DNA of 64,000 nucleotides from Melitaea cinxia (GCF_905220565.1 NC_059420.1:744001-808000), one strand, 5' to 3'; counted from the first letter of the stretch, positions 45,126 to 55,165 are shown. Numbers and translations: made by a program. Notes: generated from the sequence alone by a model not told the origin.

Positions 45126-47084
45126 TTATTGATCATTTTGATGAAACAATTTGAAACAGGGTGTAATGCAAAGGGCTACTTCGCACCGATCACACTGTAT
45201 TTTAGACCTTTTATTGTTGACTTTGGTGCTGCAGTAGCGACAGCGTTTATATCCATCTGTTTCTTCAGGCCAGTGCTCACCAAGTCTTCCAAATCTTACT
45301 TCATGTGGAACTCCAAACTTCTGTTTTTGTCTTTCTCCACTTTCATTTACTTTTTTCTTTTTAGACACATAATTGGGCAATGACTTGAATGGCCGTTTTC
45401 TATAAGTAGTATTATCCACCAACTCCCTTGCAAGAGCCAGTCTAAAGTCTTTTTGTTTCATTCTGTTGTGGACTCTTGTATTATTTTTGTGCAAAATATG
45501 AGCATTGGTAATTGCAACATCAACTAAAAAATAAAAAATTCTTTTCCACCATTTTCGACTTTTTCTACCAACATTGTACTGACCTCTTTGTTGGTCAAAA
45601 CGGTCCACCCCTCCCATACGAGCTGTATATTCTGTTATCAATACAGGGCACTTGATAGATTTTTTAGACCCATCTTTTTGTGTTCTATTACATGTTTTTT
45701 TTAATTTTGGGTGGAAAGCTGTGCTCACCACAGTAACTGGCTTTGTGTCTTTCCAAACAGCAAAACCAACATTCCCTCTGACCCTCCATTTCCACTTCCC
45801 CTTTTTCATTTTCTTGATTTTTGTGCTTTCCTTTTTTGCTACCTCTGAAAGTCTTTGATCTTCTTCTTTGTCACCAGTATTTTTAGGTTTTTTCACTAAA
45901 AGAGGTAAACCAACACGCTCGGTTCTAATTGTGGCTGTACTGTAGACGCCATTTTCATAGAGGTATTGAAGAAGGTCAACACTGGAAAAATAATTATCAA
46001 ATGCAACATGACCTAAATAATCTTTTGTAAGAAGAGATTCACACAAGGATTTTACTACTTTCTCCCCCAGTCCAGTTTCGCTTGTATCTGTTTTGCCAGT
46101 ATATATTTCATATTGGTATAAATATCCAGTAGTGCTGTCAGCTCTGCACCATACCTTGAACCCCCTCTTTATCGGTTTCATTGGCATGTATTGTTTGAGG
46201 GTTGATCTACCCTTAAATTTTATCATACATTCATCAATGCTTTGGGAATTTGTTTGTACTGCATTTCTTTGACACAGAATGTTCAACCGATCAACAAGTG
46301 GTCTCACTTTATACATTTTGTCGAAATTTGGACTATTTCTAAGTGGCATTTGTGAGTTATCATTTACATGTAAAAATTTTAATATTTTTTGAAATCTCTG
46401 TAAAGTCATCGTTTCAGCTATTTCTATAACTTGTAATATGGGGTCACTGGACCAATAGTCTTCAATTGTTGGAAGTTTATGAATACCCATCTGTATGATC
46501 ATACCAAGGAATGCTTTGAATTCGCCCTCTGATAACTCCTGCCAGTTTTGTGCGTTACAAGATGCTGCATATCTGTTTGTCTGTTCAACTATATTCTTCA
46601 CAACTTCTTCATCAAAAAAAAGTTCAAAATATGTTATAGGTCTTGTTCTATTAGGTAAACTTCTACTTGAGCGTAATGGCACAGAATCGAAAAATTCTAT
46701 AGAGGGACTTTGTTCCCAATCTTGTTTTTTCCAGTCGATTTCATCTTCATCAGAGTTTTCATCTGATGATGAAGAAAAATCTGAAAGAGTGTCTATAATA
46801 TCTTGTCTGTCAGCAGGAGTAAAGAAACTTTCATTAGACGTTGAAGGTTGGACTAATATAGAAGGTGATTGTGATCTTTCAGGCAAATCAGTAGAACTGT
46901 TGGTAATTGTTGTACTAAGCAATAAATCTTCACCTACTAAAATTCGTTCCAGGTCAGTATTATTAGCACTTTCATTATCTGATACCTCAGCATCGTCTTC
47001 AGACACCATGCCATCAGGAAACCCAAAGAGATCTTCGAGCTCCTCTTCTATTTGACGGTCCGTCAGTTGCTTTTTTCTACTCAT
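45126..47084 (-). CDS. piggyBac transposase, intact
   Basis: 652 residues from MSRKKQLTDRQIEEELEDL to a stop at 45126. The N-terminus is acidic. The DDE_Tnp_1_7 core has the triad D284 (QSIDECMIKFKGR), D363 (HVAFDNYFSS) and D494 (MGGVDRFDQQRG), followed by RKWWKRIFYFLVD and a cross-brace finger (CRYCSTKV ... CDRCEVALC ... CFKLFHQ). Length, triad and finger are all normal for the family, and termini plus TTAA are intact, so this copy may be autonomous. The ATG at 47084 is the first in the frame and matches the N-terminus of the relative at 42650 (MAKQRK...). Confidence 0.95.
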   Translation of the reverse strand: MSRKKQLTDRQIEEELEDLFGFPDGMVSEDDAEVSDNESANNTDLERILVGEDLLLSTTITNSSTDLPERSQSPSILVQPSTSNESFFTPADRQDIIDTLSDFSSSSDENSDEDEIDWKKQDWEQSPSIEFFDSVPLRSSRSLPNRTRPITYFELFFDEEVVKNIVEQTNRYAASCNAQNWQELSEGEFKAFLGMIIQMGIHKLPTIEDYWSSDPILQVIEIAETMTLQRFQKILKFLHVNDNSQMPLRNSPNFDKMYKVRPLVDRLNILCQRNAVQTNSQSIDECMIKFKGRSTLKQYMPMKPIKRGFKVWCRADSTTGYLYQYEIYTGKTDTSETGLGEKVVKSLCESLLTKDYLGHVAFDNYFSSVDLLQYLYENGVYSTATIRTERVGLPLLVKKPKNTGDKEEDQRLSEVAKKESTKIKKMKKGKWKWRVRGNVGFAVWKDTKPVTVVSTAFHPKLKKTCNRTQKDGSKKSIKCPVLITEYTARMGGVDRFDQQRGQYNVGRKSRKWWKRIFYFLVDVAITNAHILHKNNTRVHNRMKQKDFRLALARELVDNTTYRKRPFKSLPNYVSKKKKVNESGERQKQKFGVPHEVRFGRLGEHWPEETDGYKRCRYCSTKVNNKRSKIQCDRCEVALCITPCFKLFHQNDQ

Positions 47085-47221
47085 TATCTGAAAAAATAAA
47101 ATATATAGTGATAACTAATTAATTAAATAAGCACACAACAATGAAATTCCTCAGTAGCACTAAAATATATATTCAAACTAAAGGAGTGAACTTATAGTTA
47201 GTGGTAGGTACGAAACTGGTA

Positions 47222-47240
47222 GTGGCAGCTCTATTGCCAC
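47222..47240. promoter_or_regulatory. 19-nt subterminal palindrome (right, inner)
   Basis: GTGGCAG-CTCTA-TTGCCAC, upstream of the transposase start; same length and arms as the left copy. Confidence 0.55.
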
Positions 47241-47559
47241 CATATTTGACGTCGTTTTACAAGAAAACTATGAACTAATTTGCTGAAATAATGGCTGAAA
47301 TGCTTAGTATATATCTTCTAATATAAGAATTATAAAAATACTTACGAAAACTGTGGCACTTTTCAGAGATTTTTGTTGATTTACTGGTCATCGAAAAACA
47401 ACCTCAATACTAAACTTCGCCGTCGTCTGTCACAAATCGTAAACGTCAATCACCTGTTGCTTTTTTTTTAGATAGCGTAAGGGTACGTTCGAAAAATAGT
47501 TTCAAAAACATTCTAACGATTATGTGTTACCAGATGTAAATAATATTTTTTTAATCATG

Positions 47560-47578
47560 GTGGCACACATATAGCCAC
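47560..47578. promoter_or_regulatory. 19-nt subterminal palindrome (right, outer)
   Basis: GTGGCAC-ACATA-TAGCCAC, 14 bp from the right terminus. Confidence 0.55.
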
Positions 47579-49636
47579 CACCAGTCAAAGGGTTAAGAAA
47601 TCGCTTCCTTACTGCTGTCGAGATCCAGCAGCGGCTTCAAATCTCCAGGAACGTAAATGTTAGTGAGCGTACGGTGAGAAGATGTATAGAGGAAGTTAAT
47701 TTAAGGGCAAGAAGACTAGCCCGTGGCCCACAGCTTCTCCCACAGCATAGAGCACCTCGACTTTAATTTGCCCGCGAACATGCTAACGGTCTCATGAACA
47801 AAGGGCAGGGGTTTTGTTAAAGGATGAGTGCAGGATCGCTTTAAATGCATCTGATGGTAGACAACGTGTGTGGAGAAGGAAAGGTGAACGATATCTGGCG
47901 ATTAGTAGCACTCCAACAGTGAGTTTTGGTAGAGGCTCTATAATGGTATGGGGTGGCGTTAGTTCTGATGCATGTACAGAATTGGTCATCGTCAATAACG
48001 CTCTAACTGCAACACGATACGTCGAGCATATCCTTCAAGAACATGTTTTACCCTTTGGAGGGTTTATTGGATATGACCAATTCATTTTAATGCATTATAA
48101 TGCACATCCTCACGTCGCTCAAATCGTAAATGAGTACCTTCAAGAGGTTGGTATTCAAAAATTGCAGTGGCCAGCTCGCAGCCCCGACTTAAATCCAATA
48201 GAGCATATTTGGGATAAGCTAAAAAAGACAATTAAAACAGCATCGAACCCACCACAAACTCTTAACCAGCTTCAAGATGCTGCATTGATTGCCTGGCGCG
48301 ACTTGTCGCAAGTGGACATCAAAAATGTCATCTAAAGCATGCCAGACCGAATGCAGGCAGTCATAAGGGCTAGAGAAGGAAACACGCAATATTAAAAAGC
48401 TCACCAAAGATCAAACAGTTCAAACAGTTTTTATTACTAGTGCTCAAAACTGCAGTGTTTAATTTTGTGTAAATGTGATTTTGCGCTTAAACTTCATTAT
48501 AAACTAAAAAAAAACATTATTTATGTTTAATTACGTATTAAAGACGTTAATTGGATGAACAACGATCAAAATTGGCTTAAATTTGCAGTGTAAACTGAAA
48601 AAAATTAAAGTTATCACAAATTTTATACTTGGCCAAGTTTCCGTGCCGGTGAGTGTAGTAATAATTTTCATGATGCGAAGTGACGGTGTTGCCAACTTGA
48701 GTGTCAAAACAACATATTTGAAAAAGTTATGTTGTTTTAACAATCAACGGCATTTTGACGATCGTTTTTTTGTACTGATTTGACTGCAGTTGTGTTGTTA
48801 AAATACTCATTCTAAATTTGACCATAGACAAGGGATACAAATTGCAAAAAAATTAATTTCAAAAAAAGTGTTACTTGTGGGGTTTTAACAATCACCGATT
48901 CTTATGTATATGGGTACGATTGTTTTTAAGATTCGTAATTGAAGATTATAGATTCTATCGAGATGTGATTTAAATGTAAGACCGTAGGTGCTTAGTCCAT
49001 AAGATATAATAGATACACCTAAAGATTTATAAAACATTTATAGTATTGTGAATGGAATTTTGGGTTTAATTATGGTTAATTTGGCTAATAGGGCACGTAA
49101 TTTGTCACAAACATTGTTTATATGTTCCTTCCAATTGAGGTTAGTATCTATAGTAATACCAAGGTAACGCTGAGTTTTAACAAAGTTAATGTAGTTACAG
49201 TTGCAGGTGCCAGTATATGAATTATGAAAACATTGATGGCTATGTGCAGTGATTTGTATGTCCACAGAGAATCTATTTTGCGTTGAGCTTATATAGATGG
49301 CTTTTGTTTTTTCTCTATTTATTACTAGACCAACATCATAGGACCATTTTGAAAGTTGGTCAAAATCATATTTAATTTTTTTAATTGCTTGTTTTATATC
49401 ATGATGGGCCGACAGAAGACATGTATCATCCGCATATTGATACATTTCACAGGTTTTTACAACGTTGTTAAGATCGTTAACATATCGCACCTTCGGTGGA
49501 ACAAGGGCGTATCTTACAAAAAATGGTAAAATGAGTTAAATATGCAGAAATGCCCAAAAAACACTCTAGTATCTAGTGGGACAAAGACTCCCATTAGATT
49601 CACTTTAAAAGTCGCTATACGGCAATAGTGTCTTTG

Positions 49637-49879
49637 TCATTTTGGATCGAATTGGTGGGCGTTTTGGCGCGACATCGTCTCATTGGTCAGTTGCGCCGTT
49701 GCCCCCGCGCGCAATGTTTTTATCTTGGAGCCGCCAAAGCCGCGAAGGTAAATATGCCTTTTGATATTTGATATTCCTGGAGAGACAAAGTCATATTTAG
49801 CACACTTATGCCTTTTTCGTGAGCAAATGCTTGGAAAGACAAAGCCATTGCAACATTTGTGACTTTGTACTTCCAACAT
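49637..49879 (-). CDS. Small Cys/His-rich ORF in the TA element, unrecognised
   Basis: 80 codons starting MLEVQSHKCCNGFVFPSICS, with SRKRHKCAKYDFVSPG and NIKRH. The Cys and His spacing could hold a zinc finger but fits no family I know. The DNA beneath shows a diverged internal duplication (GGARAGACAAAGYCA at about 49781 and 49833), so the ORF could be a by-product of repeats. Low certainty that it is a gene. Confidence 0.3.
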   Translation of the reverse strand: MLEVQSHKCCNGFVFPSICSRKRHKCAKYDFVSPGISNIKRHIYLRGFGGSKIKTLRAGATAQLTNETMSRQNAHQFDPK

Positions 49880-50104
49880 TTTTATTATTTTATAGTGTTA
49901 TGAACAAATGTGGTGTTGTTATTCCAATACATGTTTTATAAAATAGGCATAAAAACAATTCATACTTTCTCATACCGAATTCCTTTCTAACTCTGAGTAG
50001 TTGATTACACTGTGACAAACAATTTTTTTTTAATTTTAAAATGGTGTTGCTGTTTAAACTCTGAAGCTTTATTCTAAGTTATACAGTTAAATTTTCAGGG
50101 AAAA

Positions 50105-50237
50105 ATGGGATCCCGAAGTCGAAAAGTTTTGATGATGTTAAATGATGACAAAGACATTCAGAATATCGAAGAAATGCATGTGCCTCAAATTGATAGCATC
50201 CAAGCCACCTTCGTTGAAGACCACCAGAATAAAAAAA
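50105..50237 (+). pseudogene. Possible N-terminal exon of the TA element's gene
   Basis: ATG at 50105 (MGSRSRKVLMMLNDDKDIQN ... DSIQATFVEDHQNKK), preceded by an acceptor-like TTAAATTTTCAG at 50087-50098. The frame is open until the RTE tail begins at about 50238. The charged start resembles transposase N-termini, but I cannot assign a family. It is cut off by the RTE insertion; no continuation was found after 51530. Confidence 0.4.
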
Positions 50238-51530
50238 TCATCATCATCATCATAATACCAGCTCATGGACGCCCACTGCTGAGCATAAGCCTCCCCTAAT
50301 GCTTTCGACGACGATCGGTCCTGCGTTGGTTCTTTTTTTTTTTGGCAGCGGGTCTTGAAGAACTTAGACCCCACCGCACGGGCAATTTCCACCAGCCCGT
50401 CGTTGAGCTCGTCTACATTTACGCAGTCGGCCAGGCGACAGGCTAAAGCGATTTTGGAGTTCGAGTTGAAAGCTCTCGGGGTTTTGAATCTGAGCAGGCG
50501 CAGGTCGGAGCGCAGACCCTATCAGCCGACCCCTCTCAAACTTGACATCGATATTCAATGTGCCTCGGACAAGTCGGTGATCACTTCCTGTTTTCACAAC
50601 ATTGATCACTGAGACATCACTAAATATGTGCTTGTTCGTCGACATGATAAAGTCTATCTCGTTCCTGACGGTGCCGTCGGGACTCAACCAGGTCCATTTG
50701 CGCCGTTCCGGCTTCCTGAAGAAGGAGTTCATTATAAAGAGTCCCTCCTTCTCCATGAAGTCAGTCAGTAGCCAGTCCCGGGTGTTCCGTTGCTCGTATC
50801 CAAATTGATCCACTCACAACTCATCACCGCATCGTCTGCTTAGCTTCGCATTGAAGTCCCCCATCACAGCAGTGTAGTGGCATGTAGAGCTATGTATGGC
50901 TGTAGAGATTTCTTCATACATAGCTTCCACTTCATCATATGGATGTGTCCAGGTCGGTGCGTAAACCTGTATGACCTTTAGCGAATACCGCTTGGATATT
51001 CTGAGTATAAGGTACGCCACCCTGCTCGACACTCTCCTGACGACGTCGATGTTGTTGACGAGAGCCTTGCGGACGAGGAACCTGACATCACCCTGGGACT
51101 GTTAGTCGCCCTCCCGATAGTACAGCAGGTTGCCAGACTTGAGACATCGAGTTCTCTCCCTCTCTTCGGACTTCAGATAAGCCTATAATATCCCAGCTCA
51201 ACCTGCTGAGAGCTTCTTTCAACTCAATGAGCTTCGTGTCGGTCCACAGCGTCCTAACGTTATATGTTGCCAGGGCCAAGTGTCGTCGTTGGGTGTTGTG
51301 GCCTGGCTTCTGCCGGAGATTATAGCCTCTTGCCCCGCCGTTATCGGGGCCGCCGGGAACTGGGGGACAATTTTTTGTCGTGTCTGCCATTTAGGGGGAT
51401 TTGGCGTAATCGCCACGCTTGCTAGGCTGTGCTTAGAAGGCGCTGCTGCCCACCCTCTAGTGGTTTTTCCTCTATCGCCTCTTATGATACCCACGGGATG
51501 AGATGGGGTGAAATTACAGATACCTCTTTA
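50238..51530 (-). mobile_element. RTE LINE with RT deleted
   Basis: The 3' end (left) is GGGGAGGCTTATGCTCAGCA followed by a (ATG)n tail, the signature end of insect RTE elements. The 5' end (right) has CATCCCGTGGGTATCATAAG, an RTE 5'-UTR hallmark. Only 1.3 kb lies between, so the element lost its RT by internal deletion while keeping both ends. Confidence 0.78.
50364..51390 (-). pseudogene. RTE endonuclease fragment
   Basis: APE-type endonuclease in pieces: LALATYNVRTLWTDTK, WDIIGLSEVRREG, VIQVYAPTWTHPYDEVE, AVMGDFNAKL (catalytic), then after a TGA at 50814-50816 DWLLTDFMEKEGLFIMNSFF, WTWLSPDGTVRNEIDFIM and GSDHRLVRGTL (catalytic D/H). Frame changes occur near 51090 and 50370. Downstream RT is missing; sequence jumps to the 3' UTR. 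Confidence 0.82.
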
Positions 51531-54177
51531 AGGGATAGATCTCGCGCTACGTGATTCATTTGTTTTCTATGAAAGCATCGTTGCTATTATTATTTTAGTT
51601 TCTTAGATACGTTTTCTTTTTATCGTTTTTTTTTGTTAAATATTTACTATAAAAGCCAAAGTGGTCTGTACAACAATAACTATGAAGATTGTTTGTAGTT
51701 TTATGTTTATTAGTTTTGATTTGTTCAAGTGGAGTTAGTGAGTAAGTGAGTTTGATTTGTAAGAGTAAAGTAAAAACGGACTGATTACTATGGACAAAGA
51801 TTTTATAACGTTAATATTGACGCTAATTTTAAAGGCAAATTCCAAAGAGTTTCGCTAGAGTTTTTTTAAGATTTTTCAACAGAAGTTCCTAAAAAAGATG
51901 TTTAATTATAAAATAAAACATTTTTTGCAACAAATAAACTAATTTTTATTTTTCAAAATCTTTAAAACACGAACGATAAATATGGTCATAATTACAAAAC
52001 GATTTAAATGTTGGTGGAACAAAGGCATAAATGTACACCTTATTTTGAAAAAAACATTAATAGCAATTAACAAAAAATATTTGGCACTTGCAAACTACAT
52101 GGCCATATTCACAAATAAATAGGTCGTATTTCATGCAAAGAACAAACACTTTGAAGCAGTACAAAGACGAATAACGACTCGGAATGTAAAAAAAACTTTA
52201 AAATGGCTCTCCTGTAAAATTACAAAAAGTGGAGTTGAGCCCTTGTTCCACCGAAGGTGCGATATGTTAGGTAATGAAGGGGTCCTAAAACTGAACCCTG
52301 TGCAGTTCCTTCTGTTATTGGTATTTCGTCACTGAGGGTATCAGTAATTTTAACGCGATATGTTCTATTTGAAAGATAACTATAACACCAATTTAGAAGT
52401 GGGCCCCTGATTCCGTTATTTTCTAATTTTTCAAGAAGAATGTTATGTTGTAAAGTATCAAATGATTTGCTATAATCTATAAATATTACTAAAATGTGCT
52501 TTTTATCCTTCAAGTGTTTATTTACAGAATTTGAAAATATTGATAAAAGTTGTGTAGTACTTTTTTTTGGCTGAAAACCGAATTGATTACTATATAATAT
52601 GTTATTTTTATTATAAAAATTTTCAATTTGTTGATGAATGTATTTTTCCGTTATTTTATCAATTATTGGTAAAATAGTTATAGGTCTATAATTATCATAT
52701 GAGTCAAAGTTTCCTTTTTTTATTATAGGTCTTACAGTACCTGTTTTTAAATATTTAGGGTACATTCCTGACATGACACTACCGTTTATAAATTTCACAA
52801 TAATTGGAGTTAATTTTTCACATAATTCTACGATATCAACTCCGCGAATATTATCTATCCCGGGTGCTTTTTTAGTATTGATTGATTTTATTATTTTAGA
52901 TATATTACAATTGTCGGCTTTAATGAATCTACATGTAACATCTCATCATCATCTCATAAATACTATATATTTATTTTTAAAGTAATTTATTTTATAATTA
53001 GCATAATTTCTTGCTTTTTTATACTCAATTCTTAATATCATATTATTAACATCTTTTTTCCATTTTCTATATAATTTATCTCTAAATTTACATGCTTTGA
53101 TTACACTTTCATTTATCCAATTATTATGAGTACGCTTCGGATTGGTGTTTAATTTTATTTCGACTTTTGATTTATCATAACAATCATTAATTCTTTTATT
53201 AAGTTGTGTGTAGATTTCTAACGGGCATTTTATATTTTCAATCGCTTTCCAATTAATATTTTTTAAAAGGCTTTTTAGGCGGCCGTTTTTAATAATAACT
53301 TTATTTTTTATTCTATTGTCATGTATGGATATTGTACTAAGGCACTTCATTGCAATCATTCTATGGTCGGAAAGTACAGTGTCAAGTGCTGTTGTTAAAA
53401 TGTCTAGTGTGCGTGATTTAACATATGTTTGGTCAATGCAAGATTTACTAATTTTATTACGAGATATTTCTATCCCTGTGAAATCTGAGATCCCACACAC
53501 TAGGCCTAAGTTAGACATCATATTATTATAACTATGTTTAATAGGACTGTCTAATTTTAAATCAATATTGACATCACCTATTAAAAACAGTTCGTGTTTA
53601 CAGTCTATATTCTTAACAAGTTTTTCTAGTTCATTAATAAATAAACATTTACTATTGTTCGGTGGACGGTAGATTGCACACAGTTTTGCAGAATAATTAT
53701 TTGGTGTTTTTATAGACGCTAAAATACATTCAAAACTATTAGTTATTGGCTTATTGACAGTCGCTTTAAGATTTTTATTAATATATATAATAAGTCCACC
53801 TCCTTTACGCGCTTTACGCAATGCTGTGTGCATTGTATAACCGTCTAAGTTAATCATATTACTTATGGAGTCCGAAATATTTGCTTCAGTTATAATCATA
53901 ATATCTAAAACTATATTACAATGTTTTACTATTTGTTCTAAGGCTGAAAAATTTTGATCATTGATCTTATATTGACATGAATACATGACAAAGTTATATT
54001 ATTTTTAGTTGATAAACAATCTAAAAAGTCATTCTAGTTTGAACAATTAAACATTTCAGTTACTTCATTATTAATTTCATCCATTATTATGTAAAATTAT
54101 AATAATTAGTACAGTTATATTAAAATTATAATAATTATAATAAATAATAATAATAATAATAAATTAATTTTAAATTA

Positions 54178-55155
54178 TCAAATAAGCTTATTTATATCTT
54201 CTAATGACCTCAAAATTATTGGTTGGCTGTCGTTGTTTTTTCTAACACGGATAACTCCTTTTTTGCACCATATGAATTTGTATGTCTCCTTTAATTTATG
54301 TTTAGCATTCCATAAAAGATTTTTATTATAGGGTGTAAGGGACTCTTTCATAAATACTGTTTTATTAGAGGATATTTTATGTTCAATAGCTACAAGCTCT
54401 TTTAATAGTATTTTGGTAGATTTGGATGCACTTATCCATTTCTGTGTTGTTTCCGCATTTTTCATTTTAAGTTGTACTGTTCCAGGGAAATCGTTTTGTT
54501 TTGTTTTTCTTTTTAGCTTTATGTGAATAATATCATTGCAAGGCATTTTTAGTTTTGTTGCTATATTTTCAACAATAACCTTTGTTTCCTCTATCTCACT
54601 ATTTGGTATATTAAAAATTTCTAACTGATCATTTAGTTTATTTTGTTCTGTTTCTTGTTGAATCTGCTCTAAGGCTCTAATTCTATTTTCTAAATTAGAG
54701 TTTTTATTTAATAATTCTGTATTTTTTCTTTTTAATTCTTGAATTGTTTGTTTACAGAAATCGATATTTTCCACTATTTCGTCCATTTTGTCACTTTGAT
54801 ATTGTAACGTTTTAATAAAATCTTTCATTTCTCTTTGTATAGATTTTTCTATATCTTTTGTTAATTATTTTACTATGTATTTCATATTCATTGCTAGGCT
54901 TGGTGAATCACGAGGTAATTCATCGTTGTTCATATCATCATCATAATTGGGTGTAAAGAATGAACTTCGTCTTAGTGAGGAATTATGGCAATCTTGACAT
55001 GTCCATTCCAGATTCTCTGTTGTGCGTAATGCGGTAATTTGCTTATTCGTTAAATCTGAACATGTAGTGTTACTGTGACCATTTTACCACATTTGTTACA
55101 TTCTAGTTTTGGACTTCGTTTGGTAATATTTTTAGCGCATTTATCACACTTATTC
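54178..55155 (-). pseudogene. LINE ORF1 with PHD finger and coiled coil
   Basis: Begins MNKCDKCAKN at 55155 with a PHD-type finger (CNKCGK ... GHSNTTCSDLT ... LEWTCQDC), interrupted by a one-base frameshift near 55085. After a stop near 54860, an open frame (54828-54178) carries a long coiled coil (QELKRKNTELLNKNSNLENR) and an RRM-like/CTD region (DQLEIFNIPN ... FPGTVQLKMKNAE). This arrangement is typical of CR1-group ORF1 RNA-binding proteins. Non-functional because of the shifts. Confidence 0.75.
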
Positions 55156-55165
55156 ATGTTATTTA

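Larger units (their letters stand above)
44956..47592 (-). mobile_element. Complete, apparently intact piggyBac element (2637 bp)
   Basis: Terminal repeats CCCTTTGACTGGT are inverted at both ends, with TTAA duplications at 44952-44955 and 47593-47596. Three 19-nt palindromes of pattern GTGGCAN-N5-TNGCCAC lie inside the ends. The transposase ORF is uninterrupted. It lies inside the Tc1-like transposase gene, so it is the youngest layer of this nest. Confidence 0.95.
44736..48335 (+). pseudogene. Tc1-like DD34E transposase, broken
   Basis: Starts MPLSPSQIAQAVALLEQG with a helix-turn-helix (HHEVATTLNVPRSSIQ). A stop follows ALKR at about 44861; RPGSGGL (GRPR-like) comes next, and the frame meets the piggyBac insertion at TTAA (44952 and 47593). 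Beyond it: RNRFLTAVEIQQRLQ, SERTVRRCIEE, a frameshift region near 47765-47820, then KDECRIALNA (first catalytic Asp), SIMVWGGVSS, MHYNAHPHVA and LNPIEHIWDKLK (catalytic Glu). The second catalytic Asp, normally in the sequence M-x-DNA-x-PH, is Tyr here. Several independent lesions make it dead. Confidence 0.85.
44434..48655 (+). mobile_element. Tc1-like element with nested piggyBac
   Basis: Ends start CACTCAGCGGCACGGAA (left) and mirror CACTCACCGGCACGGAA (right), flanked by TA (44432-44433 and 48656-48657). Without the nested piggyBac it is ~1.58 kb, normal for Tc1. The transposase is on the plus strand. Confidence 0.9.
43970..48743 (-). pseudogene. Transposase C-terminal fragment, split by Tc1
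   Basis: On the minus strand, a segment ending KLATPSLRIMKII (48656-48743 region) continues in the same frame across the Tc1 insertion (one TA kept) into SSPSKFLVHLVQPSDIINFK, WWKTWFKKSCLS, QKINFLISKYSHV and KALEYIDNTM. After a one-base shift near 44090, a tail EFYEDLLQWPTTNLE with an acidic end follows. The ISKY.H/IWWKTWFKK style resembles Sola-type C-termini (inference). No catalytic core is present. Confidence 0.55.
43615..48884 (-). mobile_element. TTAA-flanked DNA element (possibly Sola3), with nested Tc1
   Basis: Inverted repeats AACCCCACAAGTAAC at 43615 and its complement ending 48884 are flanked by TTAA duplications (43611-43614 and 48885-48888), inside the LINE ORF2. A direct subterminal motif TGTTGTTTTAACAATCAACG occurs near 43808 and 48730. 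Excluding the nested Tc1 (4.2 kb) only about 1.05 kb remains, so the element is internally deleted. TTAA use fits either piggyBac or Sola3; the protein fragment does not look like piggyBac. Confidence 0.75.
49485..52262. mobile_element. TA-flanked element of unknown family (2778 bp)
   Basis: Inverted repeats TCGCACCTTCGGTGGAACAA (left) and its complement (right, 24 bp, then GGGC) are flanked by TA (49483-49484 and 52263-52264). With one TA kept, the host LINE RT frame becomes continuous and reads the expected HYL-TYVNDL, which fixes the ends. An internal copy GGTGGAACAAAGGC occurs near 52012. Contents: a Cys/His-rich minus ORF, a plus-strand N-terminal exon and an RTE fragment. Beyond ~51530 I see no coding. 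I do not recognise the superfamily. Confidence 0.8.
43362..53986 (-). pseudogene. LINE ORF2 (endonuclease-reverse transcriptase), split
   Basis: The APE-type endonuclease (52949-53986) shows IITEANISD, GGGLIIYINK, IGDVNIDL and SDHRMIAM. The RT begins in 52798-52266 with YRPITILPIIDKITEK, FIDYSKSFDTLQHNILL and EGTAQGSVLGPL. It resumes at about 49484 with YVNDLNN and MYQYADDTC (catalytic YADD), continues GYLGITIDTNLNW-like residues, then stops at 49038. A further in-frame run to 48889 and the C-terminal part 43610-43362 (LLNLRNKYKN ... IPRHSIF) complete it. At least two nonsense codons and a frame change between endonuclease and RT make it dead. It copied its RNA by target-primed reverse transcription. 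Confidence 0.82.
43004..55165 (-). mobile_element. Full-length CR1-group LINE with two large insertions
   Basis: In minus-strand order: ORF1 with a PHD finger (from ~55156), ORF2 endonuclease (53986-52950), RT split at 52263/49484 by a TA-flanked element and again at 48888/43611 by a TTAA-flanked element, C-terminal RT (to 43362), 3' UTR and a TAAATAAATAAATAT tail at about 43004-43020. Removing both insertions leaves about 4.1 kb. A (TTA)n repeat borders the 5' side at about 55321. Confidence 0.85.

Noticed and set aside
46495..47055. 186-codon plus-strand ORF opposite the piggyBac transposase
   Set aside because: Antisense of the acidic N-terminus; Ser-rich by complement, no domain.
49491..52266. 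TTAA/TTAG duplication and piggyBac identity for this element
   Set aside because: Keeping TTAA gives mismatched flanks; TA ends restore the LINE frame and leave perfect 24-bp inverted repeats.
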